From CAYUUP01 sp964447925 (GTDB taxonomy: Bacteria; Bacillota; Clostridia; Oscillospirales; Oscillospiraceae): 26,535 nucleotides of DNA. Where the stretch lies: contig CAYUUP010000011.1 of assembly GCA_964447925.1 (NCBI GenBank), positions 1-26,535 of the forward strand, in the 5' to 3' direction. Under the pieces are notes generated by a model. It did no database searches. It worked only from the letters and a program-made list of their open reading frames with translations, and was not told the DNA's origin. Below, piece after piece: positions 15,116-22,355 of this stretch. Positions within the stretch are counted from its first letter, which is position 1, and each line of letters begins with the position of its first letter. The translations under genes were made by a program, and so were the position numbers.

Positions 15116-15223
15116 TCAACGTTCGCTGGCCGAAAACGGTTCCTCAAAGGCGAAAATAAAATCGTCTACATCCCCTTGAGGGGGGCAGGGCCAGGTGACC
15201 AAAGTCGTGTTCTGCTCTTCCAT
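15116..15223 (-). CDS. Possible small protein, 35 residues, unknown
   Basis: A short leftward frame with a perfect AGGAGGA ribosome site (complement of 15232-15238) 8 bases before its ATG at 15223. The product starts MEEQNTTLVTWPCPPQGDV, is acidic (FIFAFEEPFSASER at the end) and has no signal peptide or membrane segment. No family is recognised. It is supported only by the quality of the ribosome site and codon continuity. It may be a real small protein, or the first exon-like scrap of a decayed gene, since the EamA relic lies just downstream on the same strand. Confidence 0.35.
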   Translation of the reverse strand: MEEQNTTLVTWPCPPQGDVDDFIFAFEEPFSASER

Positions 15224-15330
15224 ATCGCCAGTCCTCCTGAAAAAAGTCGTTACCGACTATTCTATGCTTGACGATGGCCGGGGATGACAGCTTTATCGAG
15301 GCAGGCACACTATGACAGGTCAGGCCGCGA

Positions 15331-15391
15331 TTTACACAGATTTAACAGGAAGGGGATATCGGTTTTTACAAAAAAGGCTGTATCATAGATA
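15331..15391 (+). promoter_or_regulatory. PHO box and promoter region of the pst operon
   Basis: TTTACA (15331-15336), 5 bp, TTAACA (15342-15347): two TT(T/A)ACA repeats at 11-bp spacing, the pattern bound by PhoP dimers in Firmicutes. A third TTTACA lies at 15365-15370, 23 bp after the second. Weak -10 candidates are TATCAT (15381-15386) and TAGATA (15386-15391), with no consensus -35, as expected for an activator-dependent promoter. This predicts induction by phosphate limitation. Confidence 0.65.
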
Positions 15392-15436
15392 CCGTACCGC
15401 AAGGTAATATCAAATATGTGAAATGAGGTAAGTGAA

Positions 15437-16339
15437 ATGAAGAAAAAACTTTTTTGCCTGTTCTTGACAATGGTGCTGGCCTTGAGCTTAGCCGCCTGCG
15501 ACAGCAGTCAGGGCGCCAATGACAGCGACAGTCAGTTCAGCCAGACCACTGATGAGCGCGGTGATTCTGGGGTTAGCCAGGAAGGAAGTGAAGAGGAGAC
15601 AGCACTTTCTGGAACAGTCACCACTAACGGTTCCACCTCCATGGAGAATGTCATTGGCGCTCTGGGAGAGCAGTTCATGCTGGATCATCCCGATGTCACC
15701 TTTACTTATAGTGCTACTGGATCTGGCGCCGGCATTGAAGCGGTTTCCAACGGAACCTGCGATATCGGCCTGGCTTCCCGTGATCTGAAAGAAAGCGAGA
15801 CTGGTCTTGTAGCCACTCCGGTGGCTTTGGATGGCATCGCCGTCATTGTCAATGCGGGCAACGGTGTGGAAGATCTGACAGTGGAGCAGATCGCCGCAAT
15901 TTTCACGGGCGAGATTGTGAACTGGAGTGAACTGGGGGGTGAGGATCTGGAGATTGCCTGTATCGGCCGAGAAGACGGATCTGGAACTCGGGACGGCTTT
16001 GAGAGCGTCACCGGGACCGAGGATATCTGTATACTGGCCCAGGAGCTGACCTCCACCGGTGCGGTCATCGAGGCGGTAGGCGCCAGTGCCAATGCCATCG
16101 GCTATGCATCCCTCTCTGCCGTGGAAGGCAAGGACACTGTAAAATCCGTCACTGTGGGCGGTGTTGCTTGTAGCGAGGCCACCATCCTGGACGGCAGCTA
16201 CGCCATTCAACGTCCCTTCAATCTGATCGTTAGGGAGGGCGCCGAACTGAGTCAGCAAGCGCAGGCCTTCTATGACTTTGCCCGCTCCGAAGCGGCGGCG
16301 GAGCTGATCCGCAATGCTGGGGCGGTTCCCGTGGCCTGA
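15437..16339 (+). CDS. pstS: Phosphate ABC transporter substrate-binding lipoprotein PstS
   Basis: 300 residues. Lipoprotein signal with lipobox LAAC (Cys21), then a Ser/Asp/Glu-rich linker of about 35 residues. The PBP-like domain follows from about residue 57 (SGTVTTNGSTSMENVIGALG). Phosphate-contacting elements by family pattern are GSTSM, the ATGSGAGIEAVSNG turn, the SRDLKESE segment, and GREDGSGTRDGF. PstS captures inorganic phosphate outside the membrane and delivers it to PstC-PstA. The ATG has GAGGTAAG upstream. It is the first gene of pstSCAB-phoU and sits under a PHO box. A 13-bp hairpin directly follows and may keep pstS mRNA more abundant than the distal genes. Confidence 0.96.
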   Translation: MKKKLFCLFLTMVLALSLAACDSSQGANDSDSQFSQTTDERGDSGVSQEGSEEETALSGTVTTNGSTSMENVIGALGEQFMLDHPDVTFTYSATGSGAGIEAVSNGTCDIGLASRDLKESETGLVATPVALDGIAVIVNAGNGVEDLTVEQIAAIFTGEIVNWSELGGEDLEIACIGREDGSGTRDGFESVTGTEDICILAQELTSTGAVIEAVGASANAIGYASLSAVEGKDTVKSVTVGGVACSEATILDGSYAIQRPFNLIVREGAELSQQAQAFYDFARSEAAAELIRNAGAVPVA

Positions 16340-16352
16340 GTTGTCCCAAACG

Positions 16353-16381
16353 CAAGGCCTCTGCAAAATGCAGAGGCCTTG
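16353..16381 (+). promoter_or_regulatory. pstS-pstC intergenic hairpin (mRNA stabiliser or partial terminator)
   Basis: Perfect 13-bp stem (16353-16365 / 16369-16381) with a 3-nt AAA loop, starting 14 bp after the pstS stop. The tail is gcttgaaaa, without a U run, so it should not terminate fully. It most likely protects the pstS 3' end or lowers expression of the downstream genes, giving an excess of the binding protein. Confidence 0.75.
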
Positions 16382-16405
16382 GCTTGAAAATGAGGAGGTT
16401 TGGAT

Positions 16406-17278
16406 ATGAAGTCGAAGGCAAAATCCCTGGAATTGGGGGTACATATCTTCTTCCTGCTGTGTGGGATCCTTTCAGTGGGCATTGTACTGCTCATCAGCCT
16501 TTATCTAATTCTCTCTGGTCTGCCTGCCATCATGGAAATCGGCCCTGCCCGATTCCTGCTGGGAACGAAGTGGTCGGCAGGCACCGGAGAGTTTGGCATC
16601 CTGTCCATTATTCTTACCAGTGTCTACGGCACCGCCGGGGCGGTGGTACTTGGAGTTCCTTTGGGAATTCTCACCGCAGTATTTCTATCTAAAGCTGCAT
16701 CGCCCAAAATTTCCCAGGTAATACATACCGCTGTCGAACTGCTGGCGGATATTCCCAGCGTGGTCTATGGTCTGGTGGGTATGGCGGTGCTGGTGCCTGG
16801 CATCCAGAAGCTGTTCCATCTGTCCTCCGGGGCCTGCCTGTTGGCTGCCATCCTGGTGCTGACGGTGATGATATTGCCATACATCGTCAATGTCTCCGTT
16901 ACAGCCTTGAATGCAGTACCTGAGGAATATGAGCAGGCTTCCCTGGCTTTGGGAGCCACGGAGACGGAGACATATTTTCACGTTTCTCTCCACGCGGCCC
17001 GGAGTGGCGTGGTTACTGCGGTGGTGCAGGGTATTGGACGGGCTATGGGGGAGGCGATGGCCATCATCATGGTTTCCGGCAATGTGGTCAATATGCCGGG
17101 GATTTTTCGCCCTGTGCGCTTTCTCACTACCGCCATTGCAAGTGAGATGAGTTACGCTCCCTATGGTACCCTGCGACGCCAGGCACTGTTTTCTGTGGGA
17201 TTGGTACTGTTTCTGTTCATCATGCTCATCAATGCCTTTTTGAATCTGGTGGTGAAAAAGGAGGAGAATCCGCTATGA
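16406..17278 (+). CDS. pstC: Phosphate ABC transporter permease PstC
   Basis: 290 residues from ATG 16406, placed 7 bases after GGAGG; the in-frame TTG two codons earlier is too close to that site. About six membrane segments: the first near residues 13-37, the remainder in the MetI-like fold from about 70 onward. The cytoplasmic coupling loop is typical of PstC: ALNAVPEEYEQASLALGATE, preceded by ILPYIVNVS and followed by GIGRAMGEAMAIIMVSGN. It forms the channel with PstA in the inner membrane. It overlaps pstA by four bases (ATGA), indicating translational coupling. Confidence 0.95.
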   Translation: MKSKAKSLELGVHIFFLLCGILSVGIVLLISLYLILSGLPAIMEIGPARFLLGTKWSAGTGEFGILSIILTSVYGTAGAVVLGVPLGILTAVFLSKAASPKISQVIHTAVELLADIPSVVYGLVGMAVLVPGIQKLFHLSSGACLLAAILVLTVMILPYIVNVSVTALNAVPEEYEQASLALGATETETYFHVSLHAARSGVVTAVVQGIGRAMGEAMAIIMVSGNVVNMPGIFRPVRFLTTAIASEMSYAPYGTLRRQALFSVGLVLFLFIMLINAFLNLVVKKEENPL

Positions 17279-18132
17279 AGCAGGGGAGATTTTCGGGACG
17301 TAAGGCTAAAAATCTGGCTTTGCGGGGCTGTATGTACCTATGCGCGGGATTGACCTGTGCCTTAATAATTTCCCTGATTGTCTATATTCTTCTGCGAGGG
17401 CTGCCGAATCTTAACTGGAAGCTGCTTTCCACCCAGCCCAGCTATCTGAAAGGTACCATTGGCATTCTGCCCAATCTGTTAAACACCCTATACATTATCC
17501 TGGTTGCCATGGTTATCGCCACGCCACTGGGCATATGCGCCGCTATTTACCTAACAGAATATGCCGCCAATCTGCGGCTGGTGCGGATCATCGGTTTCGC
17601 CACAGATACTCTGACAGGTATACCCTCCATCCTGTTCGGTCTGGTAGGAATGCTGTTCTTTCTCCAGATTTTGGGACTGAAGGAGGGCATTCTAGCCGGG
17701 GGACTGACCCTGGTGGTGATGATTTTGCCAACCATCATCAGCAACACCCGTGAGAGCCTGAAAACCGTCCCCCAATCCTACCGAGAGGGGGCGCTGGCTC
17801 TGGGCAGCGGCAAGTGGCACATGGTGCGTACTGTGGTGCTGCCCAATGCTGTGGATGGCATCGTCACCGGCTGCATTCTGGCTGTCGGCCGTATTGTAGG
17901 GGAGTCCGCCGCTCTGCTGTTCACCGCCGGGTACGGCATGGCTCTGACGGATTTCTGCACTGCTCTGAGCAGTTCCGGCGCGACTATGACGGTGGCCCTA
18001 TATGTCTATGCCAGCGAACGAGGAGAGACAGGTGTGGCCTTTGCCATAGCCGTCATTCTGCTGGGACTGACTTTCCTGATAAACTTTGCGGCCAGTCTGG
18101 CTGCCGGAAAAGCAAAACGAAAGGGGTCTTAA
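17275..18132 (+). CDS. pstA: Phosphate ABC transporter permease PstA
   Basis: 285 residues. Six predicted membrane segments, the first near residues 22-42 (LTCALIISLIVYILLRG). MetI-type permease domain from about 70, with the coupling loop TRESLKTVPQSYREGALALG and the conserved GRIVGESAALLFTAG. It is the second channel subunit of the high-affinity phosphate importer. The start codon ATG overlaps the pstC stop. The last base of its TAA stop is the first base of the pstB start, so pstC, pstA and pstB are tightly packed in one transcript. Confidence 0.95.
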   Translation: MKQGRFSGRKAKNLALRGCMYLCAGLTCALIISLIVYILLRGLPNLNWKLLSTQPSYLKGTIGILPNLLNTLYIILVAMVIATPLGICAAIYLTEYAANLRLVRIIGFATDTLTGIPSILFGLVGMLFFLQILGLKEGILAGGLTLVVMILPTIISNTRESLKTVPQSYREGALALGSGKWHMVRTVVLPNAVDGIVTGCILAVGRIVGESAALLFTAGYGMALTDFCTALSSSGATMTVALYVYASERGETGVAFAIAVILLGLTFLINFAASLAAGKAKRKGS

Positions 18133-18890
18133 TGATGTCTGCAATCATAGAGACAAAAGCGTTAAACCTCTGGTATGGTGACCACCAGGCTCTGTTCTCC
18201 ATTAATATGGAGATCCCGGCGCACCAGGTCACCGCCCTCATCGGGCCATCGGGCTGCGGGAAATCCACCTTTCTCAAGACACTGAACCGGATGAACGACC
18301 TGGTGGAGGGCGTCCGAGTGGAGGGGCAGGTCAGCTACAACGGCACAGATCTTTATGCCCAGGATACCGATGTCACCTGGCTGCGCAAGGAGATCGGCAT
18401 GGTGTTTCAAAAAGCGAATCCCTTCCCTATGAGTATCTATGACAACATTGCCTATGGCCCCCGTATCCACGGCGTCCGAGCCAGGAGCATGTTGGACGGC
18501 ATTGTGGAAAAGGCACTGCAAAATGCGGCCATCTGGGATGAGGTCAAGGACAGGCTCAGGAAATCCGCCCTAGGACTGTCCGGAGGGCAGCAACAGCGGC
18601 TATGCATCGCACGCGCCCTGGCGGTGGAGCCTGACATCTTACTGTTGGATGAGTCCACCAGTGCCCTGGATCCTATCTCCACCTCCAAAATAGAGGATTT
18701 AATTGGGGAATTGAAGGAGAGTTACACCGTCATTATGGTCACCCACAATATGCAGCAGGCGGTGCGCATCTCAGATCGGACTGCCTTTTTCCTGCTGGGG
18801 AAGCTGATCGAATATGGCGAGACGGAACAGATTTTTACTATGCCAAAAAACAAACAAACCGAAGATTATATCTCCGGCCGTTTCGGATAA
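18132..18890 (+). CDS. pstB: Phosphate ABC transporter ATP-binding protein PstB
   Basis: 252 residues from the first of two ATGs at 18132. Walker A GPSGCGKST (38-46), Q-loop VFQKANPFPMSIYDN, signature LSGGQQQRL (149-157), Walker B ILLLDE (169-174) and H-loop His205 (MVTHNMQQA) are all intact. After the catalytic Glu174 the sequence reads STSALDP, with Ser175 where most PstB proteins have Pro (DEPxSALDP); the catalytic residues themselves are unchanged. PstB hydrolyses ATP to drive phosphate import through PstCA. The C-terminal segment EQIFTMPKNKQTEDYISGRFG is standard for the family. Confidence 0.96.
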   Translation: MMSAIIETKALNLWYGDHQALFSINMEIPAHQVTALIGPSGCGKSTFLKTLNRMNDLVEGVRVEGQVSYNGTDLYAQDTDVTWLRKEIGMVFQKANPFPMSIYDNIAYGPRIHGVRARSMLDGIVEKALQNAAIWDEVKDRLRKSALGLSGGQQQRLCIARALAVEPDILLLDESTSALDPISTSKIEDLIGELKESYTVIMVTHNMQQAVRISDRTAFFLLGKLIEYGETEQIFTMPKNKQTEDYISGRFG

Positions 18891-18904
18891 GGAGGAAAAT
18901 CGCC

Positions 18905-19564
18905 ATGCGTTTATTTTATGAGGAGCAGCTCCGGATGCTGCACCGAGAACTCACCGAGATGGGTTCTATGTGTGAGCAGGCGGTGAGCCTGGCTGTGCGG
19001 GCAGTCACCGAGGGAGAACCCGCATTGTCGGAGCAAGTGCAGGAGATGGAAGCAGGCATTGATAAAAAAGAGCGGGATATCGAATCTCTGTGCGTGAAAC
19101 TGCTGCTGCGGCAGCAACCGGTGGCTGCGGATTTACGGGAGATCTCCGCCGCTATGAAGATGATCTCCGACCTGGAGCGCATTGGAGATCAGGCGGCGGA
19201 TATCGCTGTCATTTCCCACAGCACCTCTGGCGGAGAGGACAATGTCTCCAACCACCTGCAGGAGATGGCCAGGGAGACGGTCGGAATGGTGACCCAAAGC
19301 ATCGAGGCCTTTGTGACACATGACCTGGCAGCTGCCAGAGAGGTCATCGCCTATGACGATGTGGTGGATCGCTGGTTCCGGCGTATCAGGAAAGATTTAA
19401 TCGCCGCCATTGCCGAAGACGGGGAAAACGGAGAACACTGGCTGGATCTGCTGATGACGGCCAAATATCTGGAGCGAATCGATGACCACGCCACCAATGT
19501 GGGGGAGTGGGTGGAGTATTCCATCCTGGGCAAGCGCTCCAAGGACGCCATAATGCCGGAATAG
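18905..19564 (+). CDS. phoU: Phosphate-uptake regulator PhoU
   Basis: 219 residues, ATG preceded by AAGGAGGAAAA. All-helical, with the two tandem three-helix bundles of PhoU. Each bundle has a metal-binding signature: DLERIGDQAADIA in the first half and YLERIDDHATNVGEWV in the second. PhoU links the Pst transporter to the phosphate-sensing kinase and represses Pho signalling and phosphate import when phosphate is plentiful. No phoR/phoP pair lies in the window. It is 14 bp after pstB and is the last gene of the operon. Confidence 0.96.
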   Translation: MRLFYEEQLRMLHRELTEMGSMCEQAVSLAVRAVTEGEPALSEQVQEMEAGIDKKERDIESLCVKLLLRQQPVAADLREISAAMKMISDLERIGDQAADIAVISHSTSGGEDNVSNHLQEMARETVGMVTQSIEAFVTHDLAAAREVIAYDDVVDRWFRRIRKDLIAAIAEDGENGEHWLDLLMTAKYLERIDDHATNVGEWVEYSILGKRSKDAIMPE

Positions 19565-19583
19565 CCAGATGACAAGATGTACC

Positions 19584-19627
19584 GGAGCTGTCCCAGAGTG
19601 ATCAAAAATCGTAGGGCAGCCTTTTTT
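19584..19627 (+). terminator. Probable terminator of the pst-phoU operon
   Basis: A stem of about 7 bp, gctg(t)ccc with gggcagc (one bulged T), encloses a loop of about 20 nt and is followed by CTTTTTT. The stem is imperfect but the U tract is strong, and it lies 20 bp after the phoU stop. Confidence 0.55.
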
Positions 19628-19668
19628 GCGTTCTGTGAAACATTTTTCTGCCGGATATCAGTCAGGTC

Positions 19669-19697
19669 TTGATTTATCCACGGAAATGCGCTATAAT
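19669..19697 (+). promoter_or_regulatory. Sigma-A promoter for the TIGR04076 gene
   Basis: TTGATT (19669-19674), 17-bp spacer, TATAAT (19692-19697). The leader is about 30 nt. Confidence 0.7.
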
Positions 19698-19735
19698 CAG
19701 GAAAATAAAACAGACATGAGAGGGGATCACCCTAT

Positions 19736-20101
19736 ATGGGAAATGGCAGCTTTCTGGGACAAAAAACAAAAATCACCGTTATGCGCAAGCTGAAGCTGGA
19801 CGATTTGGCCCGTGAATACGGCCAGAAACGCCCCGGCACCGAGGCAAGTGACTTTATTCCCGACTGTCCGTTCTTTGAGGAGGGGCAGGAATTTATTGTG
19901 GTGACCGGTGGTGACGCAGACTGTAAGCCTGCCGGCTTCTGCGACTGGGCCTGGGCGGATATCTGGAAGGATGTCCTAATGGTGGCCAACAAGGCAGGGG
20001 CTGTAGAGAACAGCCAGAGGGGAGCGCTGGCGCCTCAGTTCACCTGCTGTACCGATGGGCTGCGGCCAGTAATCTTCAAGGTGCAGTCTATGGAAGTATG
20101 A
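19736..20101 (+). CDS. TIGR04076 family protein, unknown function
   Basis: 121 residues. It carries the recognisable family sequence: KITVMRKLKLDDLAREY near the N terminus, CPFFEEGQEF (Cys44), a CDWAWADIWKDVL block (Cys69) and CCTDGLRPVIFKV (Cys104-Cys105) at the end. Five conserved-looking cysteines (44, 63, 69, 104, 105) suggest a metal or redox-active site, but no function is established for the family. Small, soluble, no signal peptide. ATG preceded by GAGGGGATC. It lies 80 bp upstream of trpS without an obvious terminator, so read-through into trpS is likely. Confidence 0.85.
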   Translation: MGNGSFLGQKTKITVMRKLKLDDLAREYGQKRPGTEASDFIPDCPFFEEGQEFIVVTGGDADCKPAGFCDWAWADIWKDVLMVANKAGAVENSQRGALAPQFTCCTDGLRPVIFKVQSMEV

Positions 20102-20181
20102 GAGGAGACGTCATGACAGGAGCGGTTTTCGGTTGCATATCGGAAACGGTGTGAAGCTGTATCAAAGGGCGAGAAAAGGTT

Positions 20182-21192
20182 GTGAATCAATTGGAAAATC
20201 AGAGGAAAAAGGTCATCTTCAGCGGAATCCAGCCCAGCGGAAGGATCACCTTGGGCAATTATCTGGGCGCTATGCGGAATTTTGTCACTCTGCAGTCAGA
20301 CTATGACTGCCTTTACTGCGTGGTGGACGAACACGCCATCACCGTCCGGCAGGAGCCGGCCACCCTCCGGCGGATGACGCTGGAGCTGCTAGCCCAGTAT
20401 CTGGCGGCGGGACTAGATCCGGAGCAGAACATCCTCTTTATCCAGAGCCATGTACCCCAGCACGCTGAGCTGGCCTGGGTGCTGAACTGCTACACGATGT
20501 ATGGCGAGCTATCCCGTATGACCCAGTTCAAGGACAAGGCTGCCCGCCACAAGGACAACATCACCGCCGGGCTGTTCGACTATCCCGTGCTGATGGTGGC
20601 GGATATCCTGCTCTATCAGACCGATCTGGTACCGGTGGGGGAGGACCAGCGGCAGCATGTGGAGCTGACCCGGGATGTGGCCCAGCGGTTCAACAGCGTA
20701 TATGGAGATACCTTTACGGTGCCGGAGCTGTATATCCCCAAGACCGGTGCGCGTATCATGTCCCTGACCGACCCCACAAAGAAAATGTCCAAGTCCAACG
20801 AGAATCCCAACTCCTATGTTCTGGTGATGGACAAGCCGGAGGATATCATGCGGAAGTTCAAGCGGGCGGTGACGGACAGTGATTCCCGGGTCATCTCATC
20901 CCCGGATAAGCCTGGCGTGTCAAACCTCATCGACATCTACGCCACCGCCACCGGCAAGACCATCCCGGAGGTCGAGGCGGAGTTCGAGGGCAAGGGCTAT
21001 GGCGAGTTCAAGCCCGCCGTGGCCGAGGCAGTCATTGAGACTTTGCGCCCCATCCGGGAGGAAACGCAAAGGCTGCTGGCAGACAAGGCCTATCTGGAAC
21101 AGGTATACCGTCAGGGCGCAGAGAGGGCTTCTAAGCTGGCCTCCCGCACCCTGCGAAAGGTTCACAAAAAGGTGGGTTTCCTGCCACGGTAA
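20182..21192 (+). CDS. trpS: Tryptophanyl-tRNA synthetase
   Basis: 336 residues. Class I aminoacyl-tRNA synthetase with the HIGH-like element TLGN (GIQPSGRITLGNYLGA, 15-30) and KMSKS (201-205). It also carries the TrpRS-type segments YPVLMVADILLYQTDLVPVG, DQRQHVELTRD and a C-terminal helical tRNA-binding part. It charges tRNA-Trp. The start is ambiguous: GTG 20182 lies only 2 bases after AAAAGG, while TTG 20191 (333 residues) has that site at 11 bases. No T-box leader fits in the 80 bp upstream, although many Firmicutes trpS genes have one. It ends 14 bp before the convergent small-protein cassette. Confidence 0.96.
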   Translation: MNQLENQRKKVIFSGIQPSGRITLGNYLGAMRNFVTLQSDYDCLYCVVDEHAITVRQEPATLRRMTLELLAQYLAAGLDPEQNILFIQSHVPQHAELAWVLNCYTMYGELSRMTQFKDKAARHKDNITAGLFDYPVLMVADILLYQTDLVPVGEDQRQHVELTRDVAQRFNSVYGDTFTVPELYIPKTGARIMSLTDPTKKMSKSNENPNSYVLVMDKPEDIMRKFKRAVTDSDSRVISSPDKPGVSNLIDIYATATGKTIPEVEAEFEGKGYGEFKPAVAEAVIETLRPIREETQRLLADKAYLEQVYRQGAERASKLASRTLRKVHKKVGFLPR

Positions 21193-21206
21193 GCTGTTTT
21201 CACTGT

Positions 21207-21527
21207 TCACTCCTGATGAGGCAGCTTCAGCCCCATCAGGATGATCAGTCCCAGGATAATCAGCCATTCCTCGTCATCGCTTTCCAAGAAGAGATAGACG
21301 AGGATCAAAATCAGGAGGACATCTCCCGTATCCCAGCTGTCGGGAAGCAGACTCCTCAGTTTGTCACCCAATCCCTTGTTGCGGCCAGGACTGTCAGTGT
21401 TTTCCCCGCAGCTGCCCCCAAAACTGGCCAGTCGGCCCAGCAGGTCACCCAGTGGGGAGGAGCGATGGTGCTGGGACGGCTCCTCCACCGGCTCAAAGGG
21501 CTGCTGGGGGATGTAACGGTTATACAT
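21207..21527 (-). CDS. Small protein with C-terminal hydrophobic hairpin (third gene of cassette)
   Basis: 106 residues from ATG 21527, chosen for GGAGGTGA eight bases upstream. The N-terminal 60 residues are polar and Pro/Ser/Gly-rich (MYNRYIPQQPFEPVEEPSQ). The C terminus has two short hydrophobic segments separated by an acidic turn (DVLLILILVYLFLESDDEEW, then LIILGLIILMGLKLP), suggesting a membrane hairpin. The start overlaps the stop of the preceding gene by 8 bases, which implies translational coupling. I know similar tails in hypothetical clostridial proteins but no function. Confidence 0.65.
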   Translation of the reverse strand: MYNRYIPQQPFEPVEEPSQHHRSSPLGDLLGRLASFGGSCGENTDSPGRNKGLGDKLRSLLPDSWDTGDVLLILILVYLFLESDDEEWLIILGLIILMGLKLPHQE

Positions 21528-21948
21528 TGCCGTCACCTCCCTGGAACAGCTTCAAGGCAGCCCGAATGACTCTGGATATCCGGGCCATTTGGATTGCCTT
21601 GTCTAGCCGTTCCCGCCGCTCTTGCTGCAAGAAGGGACGGAGAGCGGCTAGCAGAGCGGTTTTTTCATCCTGACCTCGGTTGTATTCCCGGAAGAGTGTG
21701 CCGATGGTCTGCACCACCCCCGGATCCAAATTCCCCAGGGCAGACCGTAGCCCTTCCAGTCCGGCCTGTCCGGTGTCATTGGAGGCCGGAGTGGCTACCG
21801 GCGGATCCGCCTGACCGGTGGGCATTTGGGTCTGCTGGGATGAGGGGTCCTGATTTTCGCCTTGGAGAGAACTTGCTAGGCTCATGATCTTGCCCATAGT
21901 CTCCGGGGAGGACAGAATCTGATTCAGTTTATCCTCGAAGTCGCCCAC
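21520..21948 (-). CDS. Small soluble protein, unknown (second gene of cassette)
   Basis: 142 residues from GTG 21948, which follows GGAGGGATGGCTT. N-terminal helix MGDFEDKLNQILSSPETMGK, then a Gln/Pro/Ser-rich low-complexity linker (about 30-62). A helical C-terminal half follows (GLRSALGNLDPGVVQTIGTL, then ALLAALRPFLQQERRERLDK) with a basic end. Its N-terminal phrase, ILSSPETMGKIMSL, echoes ILSSPEGAALV in the upstream partner and SPETRKLIAML there, so the two may share a small helical module. No recognised family or function. Confidence 0.65.
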   Translation of the reverse strand: MGDFEDKLNQILSSPETMGKIMSLASSLQGENQDPSSQQTQMPTGQADPPVATPASNDTGQAGLEGLRSALGNLDPGVVQTIGTLFREYNRGQDEKTALLAALRPFLQQERRERLDKAIQMARISRVIRAALKLFQGGDGNV

Positions 21949-21972
21949 AAGCCATCCCTCCTCTGGATTTTC

Positions 21973-22233
21973 TTATTTCTTCAGATTCTGGCCGATTTTG
22001 CCCACCAAAGCAGCACCCTCTGGGCTGCTCAAGATGCCGTCCAGCATGGACTTCAGGCCGGAGGTATCACCGGCCTGAGCCTGTTCCGCCGCCTCCTGGA
22101 GATTTTTCCCCTGCTGACTTTGCAGCATGGCGATGAGCTTTCTGGTCTCGGGTGAGCCTAGCAGCTTGCGGAGAGCAGCCTGATCCTTCAGCAGAGCGGC
22201 TGCCTCTGGGCTTTCCAGCGGTTTCTGATTCAC
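21973..22233 (-). CDS. Small soluble protein with SPE-motif helices, unknown (first gene of cassette)
   Basis: 86 residues from GTG 22233, preceded by AAGGGAG 10 bases upstream; an in-frame ATG at 22254 (93 residues) has no ribosome site. The sequence is MNQKPLESPEAAALLKD, then LRKLLGSPETRKLIAMLQSQ, an EAAEQAQAGD segment, and MLDGILSSPEGAALVGKIGQ. It contains three 'SPE' helix starts of similar wording (residues about 8, 27 and 71), suggesting an internally repeated helical hairpin. Highly charged, no cysteine, no membrane segment. First of three leftward genes. Function unknown. Confidence 0.65.
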   Translation of the reverse strand: MNQKPLESPEAAALLKDQAALRKLLGSPETRKLIAMLQSQQGKNLQEAAEQAQAGDTSGLKSMLDGILSSPEGAALVGKIGQNLKK

Positions 22234-22303
22234 TGGTAATGCACTCCCTTCCATATTCCGATTTAACCCAGTATATGCTTGAGAAGTCGGAATGTGAAGG
22301 GCA

Positions 22304-22332
22304 TTGCGGCTGGAAGGTAATCTTACTTTATA
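22304..22332 (+). promoter_or_regulatory. Candidate promoter for yfcE-coaX
   Basis: TTGCGG (22304-22309), 17-bp spacer, TTTATA (22327-22332). It is only a moderate match, but it is the best in the 120-bp gap between the divergent genes. Confidence 0.4.
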
Positions 22333-22355
22333 AGCGAAGGAGAATATGGGCTGCC

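Noticed and set aside
15246..15259. Short agtcg/cgact hairpin with a T run on the minus strand
   Set aside because: A 5-bp stem with a 4-nt loop, upstream of the 35-codon frame, is too weak to call a terminator or attenuator.
15488..16444. 318-codon leftward frame opposite pstS
   Set aside because: pstS has a signal peptide, lipobox and ribosome site; the antisense frame has no ribosome site and no recognisable domain.
20102..20181. T-box riboswitch before trpS
   Set aside because: The gap is only 80 bp and contains no specifier stem, T-box sequence or terminator/antiterminator pair.
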